64,000 nucleotides of DNA from Streptomyces clavifer (lineage in GTDB: Bacteria > Actinomycetota > Actinomycetes > Streptomycetales > Streptomycetaceae): positions 434,001 to 498,000 of the forward strand of contig BMWJ01000007.1 in assembly GCA_014651175.1 (NCBI GenBank). Direction: 5' to 3'. Both the position numbers and the translations under genes were made by a program. This document shows positions 57,647 through 64,000 of this stretch, piece after piece (the first letter of the stretch is position 1; each line of letters opens with the position of its first letter). Under the pieces are notes generated by a model, which saw only the letters and a program-made list of their open reading frames with translations, was not told the origin of the DNA and made no database searches.

Positions 57647-58440
57647 ACAACCTCCACCGCGAACTGGCCCCCGTCACCGCCGCCGCCTGGGACGAGATCG
57701 AGGAGGAGGCGACCCGGACCTTCAGCCGTCATGTGGCCGGACGCCGGGTCGTGGACGTCAGCGACCCGCAGGGACCCGGGCTGGCGGCGATCGGCGACGG
57801 ACACCTGCGCGACATCGACCCGCCGACGCCCGACGTGTTCGCACGCGCCCGTACCGCGTCGCCTGTCATCGAGTGGCGGGTGCCGTTCACCGTGACACGG
57901 GCGGCCGTCGACGACGTCGAACGCGGCTCCGAGGACAGCGACTGGCAACCCGTCAAGGACGCGGCCCGCACCTGCGCGTTCGCCGAGGACATGGCGCTCA
58001 TCGACGGGTACGCCGCGGCGGGCATCACCGGTCTGCGGGACGGCTCCTCGCACGAGCCGCTGCCCCTGCCCGCCGACGCGCGCGACTACCCGGCCGCGGT
58101 GAGCCAGGCCCTGACCCGGCTGCGGCTCGCCGGTGTCGACGGTCCGTACCGGCTGCTGCTGGGCGCGGACGCCTACACCGAGGCCACCGAGACCTCCGAC
58201 CACGGCTACCCGGTCGCCACACACCTCGCCCGGCTCCTGGACGAACCGATCCTGTGGGCTCCGGCGGTCACCGGCGGGGTACTGCTGTCCACCCGTGGCG
58301 GCGACTTCGAGCTGTGCCTGGGCCAGGACCTGTCGATCGGCTACCTCGATCACGACGCGACGAGCATCCGGCTCTACTTCCAGCAGGCATTCACCTTCCG
58401 GATGCTGACACCGGAAGCCGTGGTCCCCCTCATCGCGTGA
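57643..58440 (+). CDS. Family 1 encapsulin shell protein
   Basis: A 265-residue HK97-fold protein that forms a nanocompartment. It starts with the family sequence NNLHRELAPVTAAAWDEIEEEATRTFSRHVAGRRVVDV and continues through IEWRVPFTVTRAAVDDVERG and LGQDLSIGYLDHD to the end FQQAFTFRMLTPEAVVPLI. The shell takes in the Dyp peroxidase through its C-terminal peptide, a pairing known from Rhodococcus, Mycobacterium and Brevibacterium, and is thought to help in oxidative stress. The start overlaps the peroxidase stop (ATGA). Confidence 0.95.
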   Translation: MNNLHRELAPVTAAAWDEIEEEATRTFSRHVAGRRVVDVSDPQGPGLAAIGDGHLRDIDPPTPDVFARARTASPVIEWRVPFTVTRAAVDDVERGSEDSDWQPVKDAARTCAFAEDMALIDGYAAAGITGLRDGSSHEPLPLPADARDYPAAVSQALTRLRLAGVDGPYRLLLGADAYTEATETSDHGYPVATHLARLLDEPILWAPAVTGGVLLSTRGGDFELCLGQDLSIGYLDHDATSIRLYFQQAFTFRMLTPEAVVPLIA

Positions 58441-58486
58441 AGGGACCCTCCTGATCGTCGCGGCCGCCCTCGCGGACAATGGCCGT

Positions 58487-59875
58487 ATGACTACATTTCC
58501 CTCGAACACCATCGGGTCCCCGTCCTCCGCGGCCTCCACCCGTTTCGACGCCACGGTCCGCCGGGCCGTGGCGGAGGGACTGCTCAGCGAGGAGCAGCCC
58601 GTCGCCGGTTTCCTGGACGCCGACGGGGTACGTGGCTCCGTCACCGCGCTGCACGACGCCTTCGCGGCCGTGCCGGGCGTGCGGGTTCTGCACACGTTCG
58701 CCGCCAAGGCCGCCTCGCTCGTGCCGGTGCTCCGGCTGCTCGCCGACTGCGGCATGGGCTGCGAGGTGGCGAGTCCGGGCGAGCTGCGGCTCGCCGTCGA
58801 GGCGGGTTTCGCGCCGGAGAGGATCGTCCTGGATTCCCCCGCCAAGACCCGGGAGGAGCTGCGCACGGCGTTGGCCCTCGGCGTGGCCGTGAACGCCGAC
58901 AATTTCGACGAGCTCCGCCGCATCGAGGAGCTCCGCCCGGCCGGATCGGGGTCGGTCGTCGGCCTGCGGATCAATCCCCAGGTGGGGGGCGGCTCCATCG
59001 GAGCGATGAGCACGGCCACGCCCACCTCGAAGTTCGGCGTGGCCCTGCGCGATCCGGGGGCCCGCGAGCAGGTCGTACGGGCGTTCGCCGAGCGGCCCTG
59101 GATGACCCGGCTGCATGCCCATGTCGGCTCCCAGGGCTGCCCGCTGGAGCTCATCGCGGAGGGCATCGCCGAGACGTACCGGCTGGCCGAGGAGATCAAC
59201 GGGGCGGTGGGTGCCCGGCAGATCACCAGCCTCGACATCGGCGGCGGCCTGCCGGTCAACTTCGCCGACGACGAGGTCCGCCCCTCGTTCAGCGACTACG
59301 TGGCCGCGCTCAGGACTGCGGCTCCGGGGCTGTTCGACGGCCGCTACGACCTGGTCACCGAGTTCGGCCGGTCCCTGCTCGCCAAGAACGGCTTCATCGG
59401 GGCGCGCGTCGAGTACACGAAGGACGCGGGCGGAACCCGCATCGCACTCACCCACGCGGGCGCGCAGATCGCCACCCGGACGGTCTTCATGCCCGAGGCC
59501 TGGCCGCTGCGGGTCGGCGCGTTCGACGCGGAGGGACGCCCGCGGAGCGGTCCGGCCATGGTCCAGGACATCGCGGGGCCCTGCTGCTTCGCGGGCGACG
59601 TCGTGGCGCACGGACGCGAGCTCCCCGAGCTGAGGGAGGGCGACTACGTCGTCCTGTACGACACCGGCGCGTACTACTTCTCCACCCACTGGGCCTACAA
59701 CAGCCTGCCCCGGCCCGCCGTGTACGGCTTCGCGGGGGGCCACGGCGGAGACGGAGACGGAGACGATGTGCGTTTCGTCCCGGTGCGCGACGCGCAGTCG
59801 CTGGACTCGGTCGCGGAGGAGAGCGGGCTGGGTCACGCCGGCGCCCTCACGGGATTGGGGTCGGCAACCGTGTAA
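58487..59875 (+). CDS. Fold III PLP decarboxylase, LysA-like (substrate uncertain)
   Basis: A 462-residue group IV decarboxylase of the diaminopimelate/ornithine decarboxylase superfamily. The PLP lysine is Lys74 (HTFAAKAASLV). Other marks are HAHVGSQGCPLELI, the glycine loop LDIGGGLPVNF, EFGRSLLAKNG, the active-site Cys region GPCCFAGD and the C-terminal YDTGAYYFSTHWAYNSLPRP. Unlike LysA, the EPGR phosphate motif reads EFGRS, so diaminopimelate is not assured; a related amino acid is possible. ATG 58487 lies 46 bases after encapsulin. It could share its transcript, but a functional link is not shown. Confidence 0.85.
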   Translation: MTTFPSNTIGSPSSAASTRFDATVRRAVAEGLLSEEQPVAGFLDADGVRGSVTALHDAFAAVPGVRVLHTFAAKAASLVPVLRLLADCGMGCEVASPGELRLAVEAGFAPERIVLDSPAKTREELRTALALGVAVNADNFDELRRIEELRPAGSGSVVGLRINPQVGGGSIGAMSTATPTSKFGVALRDPGAREQVVRAFAERPWMTRLHAHVGSQGCPLELIAEGIAETYRLAEEINGAVGARQITSLDIGGGLPVNFADDEVRPSFSDYVAALRTAAPGLFDGRYDLVTEFGRSLLAKNGFIGARVEYTKDAGGTRIALTHAGAQIATRTVFMPEAWPLRVGAFDAEGRPRSGPAMVQDIAGPCCFAGDVVAHGRELPELREGDYVVLYDTGAYYFSTHWAYNSLPRPAVYGFAGGHGGDGDGDDVRFVPVRDAQSLDSVAEESGLGHAGALTGLGSATV

Positions 59876-59896
59876 GAGTACGTATTTAGTAGCCAT

Positions 59897-59915
59897 GTAC
59901 ATAATATCCATGTAC
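59897..59915. promoter_or_regulatory. Inverted repeat in front of the MarR gene (probable operator)
   Basis: GTACAT (59897-59902) and ATGTAC (59910-59915) flank seven AT-rich bases. The motif CCATGTAC also occurs twice and CCATGGAC once more at the start codon. A -10-like TACTTT lies at 59913-59918, only eight bases before the ATG at 59926, and no ribosome site is seen, so the transcript may be leaderless and self-repressed. Confidence 0.5.
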
Positions 59916-59925
59916 TTTATTTTCC

Positions 59926-60408
59926 ATGGACAGCCCACCCCTGAGCAGCGTCCCCGAAGGACCGTCGCCCGGCTTTCTCGTCTGGCGCCTCTCCATGAAG
60001 TGGCGCGTCGCCGTCGACAGAGCACTCGCACCTCTGGGTCTGACCCATGCGCAGTACTCGCTGATCGGATCACTCCTGGGCATGCACACCGCCGGCGTGC
60101 ACCCCAGCCAGCGCCGGCTCGCGGACCACACGGGCCTTGAGCCCCTGTACGTGTCGAAACTGGCCCGTTCCCTGGAGTCGGCAGGCCTCGTCGAGCGCAC
60201 GCCCGACCCTGCCGACTCCCGAGCGGTCCGGTTGGCCCTCACCGACGAGGGAGAGACGGTCGCCGTGCGCGCTGTCACGGCCGTGCGGGAGCTCATGGAC
60301 CGACTGCTGGCGCCGCTGGGCGGGGCCGGCGGGGCGGGCACCGAGTCGTTCGTCGAGGAACTGACCGCACTGCTGAACGAGCCATCGCACCCCGAGGAGC
60401 AGCCATGA
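59926..60408 (+). CDS. MarR-family transcriptional regulator
   Basis: A 160-residue winged-helix repressor: VWRLSMKWRVAVDRALAPLGLTHAQYSLIGSL, the recognition part SQRRLADHTGLEPLYVSKLARSLESAG, and the wing VERTPDPADSRAVRLALTDEG. It probably responds to a small aromatic or oxidant ligand and represses itself and the coupled next gene. The start is ATG 59926, with an AT-rich region just upstream. Confidence 0.92.
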   Translation: MDSPPLSSVPEGPSPGFLVWRLSMKWRVAVDRALAPLGLTHAQYSLIGSLLGMHTAGVHPSQRRLADHTGLEPLYVSKLARSLESAGLVERTPDPADSRAVRLALTDEGETVAVRAVTAVRELMDRLLAPLGGAGGAGTESFVEELTALLNEPSHPEEQP

Positions 60409-60839
60409 CCACTACCACCACCGTCAACGGCCAGATCATCGGCCGGGCGCACTATGCCACCCGGGCCGTGCTCGACGGTCTGCTGACCGAGTCCGGGACC
60501 ACGTTCCACCAGGCCGTGGCACTCAACGCGACCGCGGACGGCGGCGGAGCCATGGAGCGGGAGCTGCTCACCGGTCTTATGACCGGCACGCTGAAGATCG
60601 ACGCGGAGGCCGCCCGAGAGGTGATCGATTCACTGATCGCGGCGGGTCTGCTGACGCACGCCGGGACTCGTGTGGAGCTCACAGCATCGGGGCGCACACT
60701 CCAGGACGGGATCCGGGCCGGGACGTCCCGGATCACCGCCCTGCTCTACGCGGATCTGCCGGCCGAGGACCTGGCCACGGCCGGACGGGTCCTGACAGCG
60801 GTCACGGAGCGTGCGAACGCGGCCCTGGCCGCGGGATAG
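60405..60839 (+). CDS. Winged-helix protein, partner of MarR
   Basis: A 144-residue protein coupled to MarR by an ATGA overlap. The segment MTGTLKIDAEAAREVIDSLIAAGLLTHAGTRVELTASGRTLQDGI has a winged-helix shape with a wing-like strand. The N-terminal part (VNGQIIGRAHYATRAVLDGLL) is helical. There is no clear recognition helix of its own. It may be a MarR-like co-regulator or a sensor for the first gene. Confidence 0.7.
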   Translation: MTTTTTVNGQIIGRAHYATRAVLDGLLTESGTTFHQAVALNATADGGGAMERELLTGLMTGTLKIDAEAAREVIDSLIAAGLLTHAGTRVELTASGRTLQDGIRAGTSRITALLYADLPAEDLATAGRVLTAVTERANAALAAG

Positions 60840-60875
60840 GACCGCCTCGGCGGCTCCTTCCCGCGACCCGGCGGC

Positions 60876-61079
60876 TCATCCCGTCGGCTGGGGCGAGGGT
60901 TCCGGCTCGGGCGCCGGGTCCGGATTCGGGCCCGGCGGCTGCGGGATCGGGTCCGGCGCCGGACCGGGCGGTACGGGGCCCGGCGGCACGGGCGGCGGGG
61001 AGGGCACCGGCGTCGGAGGGCCCGGCACGGGCGGGGGCGTCGGAGCGGGCGGTACGGGGTCGGGGAAGGGGTGCGTCAT
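60876..61079 (-). CDS. Proline-rich small protein (67 aa)
   Basis: A 67-residue protein made almost entirely of PxP units (PPAPTPPPVPGPPTPVPSPP and similar), starting MTHPFPDPV and ending PEPSPQPTG. The ATG at 61079 has a perfect GGAGG six bases upstream, which supports a real gene in spite of the low complexity. It has no signal peptide or membrane segment. The role is unknown. Confidence 0.55.
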   Translation of the reverse strand: MTHPFPDPVPPAPTPPPVPGPPTPVPSPPPVPPGPVPPGPAPDPIPQPPGPNPDPAPEPEPSPQPTG

Positions 61080-61227
61080 CTCAAGCCTCCAACAGCGGGC
61101 GAAACGTGCGCGTGGATCTCATCTCCACCGTCTCCCCGTGCGGCTGCCCGCGCCTGCCGAGTCCACACGTCCGGCCGTACCCGCCCGTCGGTACCCGTGC
61201 GCCGCCCGTCGGTACCTGCCAGGCGCC

Positions 61228-61584
61228 TCAGAGCAGCTCGGGATGCGATTCGAGCTGTCGACGCGCTCCCTGCACGAGCTCTTCGGAGACCGCGGGGGCC
61301 TGCTCGGGGTGGCGCTGGGCCCACTTGGCGACGTACGGGCAGAGCGGGACGACCGGAACACCCTCACGCGCGGCCATGCGGTAGAACTCCCCGGCCAGGG
61401 AGCCCGCGATGCCCTTGCCCTCGTGCGCCCGCTCCACGACGGTGTGCACGGGGACGAGCGCACCGGGCTCGGGGTCCATCACGAAGTACGCGATGACTCC
61501 GGCGGCCGCACCGTCCACGTACGCCACGAGTTTGCCGTGCTCGCGGTCGTCGCGGATCTCGACCGCGGTCTTCTCTGCTGCCAT
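61228..61584 (-). CDS. GNAT-family N-acetyltransferase (YidJ-like), panD-linked
   Basis: A 118-residue short GNAT domain: KLVAYVDGAAAGVIAYFVMD, HTVVERAHEGKGIAGSLAGEFYRMA with the acetyl-CoA phosphate loop, and the C-terminal VVPLCPYVAKWAQRHPE. These small GNATs lack a clear substrate pocket and may modify small amines or act by binding CoA. It is 43 bases downstream of panD on the same strand, probably one transcript. ATG 61584 has GGGAG upstream. Confidence 0.88.
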   Translation of the reverse strand: MAAEKTAVEIRDDREHGKLVAYVDGAAAGVIAYFVMDPEPGALVPVHTVVERAHEGKGIAGSLAGEFYRMAAREGVPVVPLCPYVAKWAQRHPEQAPAVSEELVQGARRQLESHPELL

Positions 61585-61627
61585 GGAGGGTGCTCCCTTG
61601 CCGGGTGGACGCGGATGGTGAGTGGGT

Positions 61628-62053
61628 TCAGCTGCCTGCGGGAACCGCGTGCGGGCTCCGCTCGGTGCGGGTGCCCGGCACGGGCGCCGACGCGTCGGCG
61701 CCCAGCGCCACGATGCGGTTCCCCGCGTCGACGTGCACGATGCTCGGCACGAGGGCACGGGCCTCGGCGTCGTCGACCTGGGCGTAACTGATCAAGATGA
61801 CCAGGTCACCAGGGTGCACGAGGTGGGCGGCGGCGCCGTTGATACCGATGACACCGGAACCGCGCTCACCCTCGATCACGTACGTCTCGAGCCGGGCGCC
61901 GTTGTCGATGTCGACGATGTGGACGAGTTCGCCGGGCAGCAGGTCGGCGGCATCCATCAGATCCGCGTCGACCGTCACGGAGCCGACGTAGTGGAGGTCG
62001 GCCTGGGTGACGGTGGCTCGGTGGATCTTGGACTTGAACATTGTGCGAAGCAT
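61628..62053 (-). CDS. panD: Aspartate 1-decarboxylase
   Basis: A 141-residue pyruvoyl enzyme that makes beta-alanine from aspartate for pantothenate and CoA. The self-cleavage site Gly24-Ser25 ([10 protein letters not shown]) yields the pyruvoyl group. The rest follows the family: [50 protein letters not shown]. It is a full-length precursor with a short C-terminal extension. ATG 62053 has GGGAG eight bases upstream. It is followed by the GNAT gene. Confidence 0.95.
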   Translation of the reverse strand: MLRTMFKSKIHRATVTQADLHYVGSVTVDADLMDAADLLPGELVHIVDIDNGARLETYVIEGERGSGVIGINGAAAHLVHPGDLVILISYAQVDDAEARALVPSIVHVDAGNRIVALGADASAPVPGTRTERSPHAVPAGS

Positions 62054-62139
62054 GAAGAAACTCCCGGATTGTCTGCTCCCTGCCTGCTTTCCGCAGGTCA
62101 AGGGCTATCTCCGGAGCGTACAACGATTCGCATGTTCGG

Positions 62140-62415
62140 TCAGCTGTCCCCTGGTGTTGCAGGGCTCACATGACACCCGTGCTCACCGCGCACAGCCTTG
62201 AACACGGACCCGCCGGAGGCGACGGCATCCAGCTCCGCGTCGAGCGCCGTCTCGAAACGGTCGAGTCCGGTGGCGAGCAGGTCCAGCCCGCTCTCGGGTA
62301 CGGCGCCACGGCGCAGGGCGTCGATGACGGTACGGCGACGAGCGGCGCAGACCTGGACGGGGCGCTTTGATCCGGTGGCGCTCACGGAGACCCGTGTTCC
62401 CCTCTCCCTGTGCAC
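62140..62415 (-). pseudogene. BREX type 2 BrxD-like ATPase fragment, cut at Walker A
   Basis: Starting at GTG 62415 (GGAGG five bases upstream), the fragment reads RRRTVIDALRRGAVPESGLDL then LATGLDRFETALDAELDAVA and SGGSVFKAVRGEHGC, matching the N-terminus of BREX type 2 ATP-binding proteins (BrxD type), where the last part should continue as the P-loop GSGKTFF. Instead the frame runs into unrelated sequence and stops at 62140. About 70 of several hundred residues remain, so it is inactive. It starts 47 bases downstream of the EcsC gene on the same strand. No other BREX gene is in the window. Confidence 0.6.
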
Positions 62416-62461
62416 CAAGACCTCCGAAGGATTGCGTTGTCCGGTTCATAACCATATAAGG

Positions 62462-63475
62462 TCACGTGACGTCGGCCGGGAAGCCGTCGTCTCCGTCGGT
62501 CGCCAGCGCAGCCGGCAGCGGCAGCCCGTACTTGTCGCCCAGGAATCGGGTCTGGCAGTAGCGCTGGGCGTCGGCGGCCACCCTGCCAAGGATTGCGGCA
62601 TTCATGCCTGCACCGATGAGGACACCTACGAACGGCACCACCTTGGCGACGTTTTTGACCGGCACCCTGGAGCCAGCCGGGCCCAGCTGCTGCATCAACT
62701 TCTCGAGGGAGGCCAGGAGGCGGTGGTCGTTGCGGAGCTTCTGTGACCAGTTCACACGTCCCTTGACCGCGTCCGCCGCCCGTGCGACGTCACGCAACGG
62801 CTTTGCTTTGGCCGCCTGCGCCATGAAGGACCGCTGTACCAGGCGTTGGATGAACTCCTGCTCCTTGGGGTCTTTGGCGTCATAGCCGTAGGAGTACGCG
62901 ACGCGCGCTGCTATCGACGTGCTCAGGACCTGGACGACGAGGATGTCCGCTGTCATCGCGACGGGGATACCGGCGACGGGAACCATGGCCAGCAGACCCA
63001 TGGCGCCGCCTTCGACTGCGCCGGCGGTCCGCCACGTGAGGGTGTTGCGGGTCAGCAGCCGGTCGCAGACCTTGAGGTCCTGCTGCCGGAGTTCGGTGAA
63101 ACTGTCGATTGCGAAGCCTTGTTTACGGGCGAGCTTCTCGACGTTCTTGGGATCGTTGAGATCCATGGCCTTGTCATTGACCAGCTCGAGCAACGCTGCC
63201 GCGCCGGCGAGCGCCGGTCGCATGGCCGTGTCGGCGACCGCGTCGCCCGCGCGACGGATCGGTTCCGCGACCGCCTCCGGCACAGCATCCTTAACCCGTC
63301 TCGCGGCGTTTCCCGCGACCTCACCGGTGCGACCGAGAGCGGTGCTCGCCCAGTTCGGCAGGCCACGGCGGTCGTTGCGGCGCTGCCAGCGCTCGTTGAG
63401 CGTGTCCCATACCTGCCTCTCGTACTCGCTCATCGGGGGCTCATCGTCGACGAGTGGTTCGGCGTGCGTGCTCAT
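62462..63475 (-). CDS. EcsC-family protein
   Basis: A 337-residue protein of the EcsC family. N-terminal helical region (EYERQVWDTLNERWQRRNDR), then hydrophobic stretches (GAMGLLAMVPVAGIPVAMTADILVVQVLS and VVPFVGVLIGAGMNAAILGRVAADAQRY) that may insert in or fold against the membrane. EcsC was first seen beside an exoprotein ABC transporter in Bacillus, but its own function is unknown. In Streptomyces the family is also found among defence and mobile genes. Codon third positions are less GC-rich than in neighbours, which hints at transfer. ATG 63475 has GGAG upstream. Confidence 0.82.
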   Translation of the reverse strand: MSTHAEPLVDDEPPMSEYERQVWDTLNERWQRRNDRRGLPNWASTALGRTGEVAGNAARRVKDAVPEAVAEPIRRAGDAVADTAMRPALAGAAALLELVNDKAMDLNDPKNVEKLARKQGFAIDSFTELRQQDLKVCDRLLTRNTLTWRTAGAVEGGAMGLLAMVPVAGIPVAMTADILVVQVLSTSIAARVAYSYGYDAKDPKEQEFIQRLVQRSFMAQAAKAKPLRDVARAADAVKGRVNWSQKLRNDHRLLASLEKLMQQLGPAGSRVPVKNVAKVVPFVGVLIGAGMNAAILGRVAADAQRYCQTRFLGDKYGLPLPAALATDGDDGFPADVT

Positions 63476-63689
63476 CAGGGTTCTCCATTGCGACTGTTAT
63501 CGACGGGTCCACGAAGCCTTCCGGCCGACACGTGGGTGAGGCCGCAGTGCGGGGGACGATGTCCGAAGTCAGCCGCACCGGCCGCCTACGGGTTGCCGAG
63601 AAGCAACATTTCCTTCGAGAAAGGCAGGTCACCGAACACTGATGCGCATGATCCAGGAACTCGGACGCATCGCGCAGTAAAACAGCCAT

Positions 63690-63860
63690 ATGTGCCGGGA
63701 GTATGTCCACTCGGGCGACGAGGCAACGCGGGGTGAGCCGGCCGGCACCGCCCGCGCCAGCAGCTGGACAGTGCTCGCGGTGATCGCGTTCTTCGGTGAA
63801 CAGGTTGACGGTCACCACAGAGCGCTGCTGGAATCACTCTCCGTACGCGTGGCAGGGTGA
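63690..63860 (+). CDS. Short reading frame upstream of the DUF262 gene (56 aa)
   Basis: ATG 63690 to TGA 63860 codes 56 residues, MCREYVHSGDEATRGE through SWTVLAVIAFFGEQVDGHHR to LLESLSVRVAG. It lies 12 bases before the DUF262 start, so it could be a coupled small gene or the remnant C-terminus of a lost gene. There is no strong ribosome site. The 214 bases between the EcsC start and this frame (63476-63689) contain no recognised gene and are AT-richer. Confidence 0.35.
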   Translation: MCREYVHSGDEATRGEPAGTARASSWTVLAVIAFFGEQVDGHHRALLESLSVRVAG

Positions 63861-63872
63861 GAAGAGAGACAC

Positions 63873-64000
63873 ATGGCGGCACTGGACAATCTGAAGCTCA
63901 GGGACGTACTCGCGGATGTCGCCTCCGGGGCGTTACAACTGCCCGACTTCCAGCGGAACTGGAAGTGGGACGACGACCGGATCAGGGCGATCATCGCGAC
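63873..64000 (+). CDS. DUF262 protein, N-terminus (GmrS-like; runs off the window)
   Basis: The 42 visible residues MAALDNLKLRDVLADVASGA then LQLPDFQRNWKWDDDRIRAI are the N-terminus of a DUF262 domain; the motif LPDFQR.W.WD is diagnostic. DUF262 is the nuclease/NTP-binding part of GmrSD-type restriction systems that cut modified phage DNA, and of related defence proteins. The start ATG 63873 has GAGAAGAG upstream. The rest lies outside the window. Confidence 0.85.
   Translation, partial: MAALDNLKLRDVLADVASGALQLPDFQRNWKWDDDRIRAIIA

Overview
The window is high-GC actinobacterial DNA, almost certainly a Streptomyces chromosome. Codons end mostly in G or C, many starts are GTG or TTG, and genes are often coupled by ATGA or GTGA overlaps. 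Family content also fits: SigB/SigF-type sigma factor, SpoIIE-type phosphatases, sugar ABC transporters without their own ATPase, DUF5709, DUF1990, lipase maturation factor, and a Dyp peroxidase with encapsulin. No rRNA, tRNA, CRISPR array or intact insertion sequence was recognised. All assignments come from reading the sequence; no database search was run.

Layout. 1-6.5 kb: aldo/keto reductase (cut by the window edge), WS/DGAT acyltransferase, a PAS-GAF-SpoIIE-ATPase regulator, then a DUF1990/lipase-maturation-factor pair behind two TTGAAC..GTTCAA palindromes, and a small unknown peptide gene. 6.9-13.7 kb: an SDR with an N-terminal Cys cluster, a stress sigma factor, and a coupled signalling set (receiver-phosphatase, CHASE3 histidine kinase, response regulator, anti-sigma-type ATPase). 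13.6-24.9 kb: GH92 pseudogene, DMT transporter, M23 cell-wall hydrolase, LacI regulator, LRV-repeat protein, and a divergent XRE regulator/MFS/dehydrogenase cassette. 25.2-31.3 kb: ROK regulator, sugar ABC importer and GH1 beta-glucosidase.

31-42.5 kb: small unknowns, a UBP zinc finger, and three secreted proteins (GH with CBM32, DUF1996, streptogrisin-like protease). Each of the three has a GAGAGCGCTCTC palindrome upstream, the same core as the LacI gene's own operator. Then come a lipoprotein, a type-B carboxylesterase, an HD-domain pseudogene and an unusual Mur ligase.

42.8-54.2 kb is the most interesting part: ten tightly coupled minus-strand genes (ATP-grasp ligase, DUF4213/DUF364 protein, cysteine-synthase-like PLP enzyme, dipeptide epimerase, MFS exporter, methyltransferase, and a complete Opp/Dpp-type importer). 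The only good promoter in front of them carries a Zur/Fur-like box exactly in its -35/-10 spacer. I infer a zinc-regulated (or other metal-regulated) small peptide metallophore or metal-peptide system that makes, exports and re-imports its product.

54.4-64 kb: DUF5709, 6-phosphogluconate dehydrogenase, Dyp peroxidase plus encapsulin, a LysA-like decarboxylase, a MarR pair, a proline-rich peptide, and panD with a GNAT protein. The window ends in a degraded defence-type region: a BREX type 2 BrxD-like fragment cut at its Walker A motif, an EcsC-family gene, and the start of a DUF262 (GmrS-like) gene running off the right edge.
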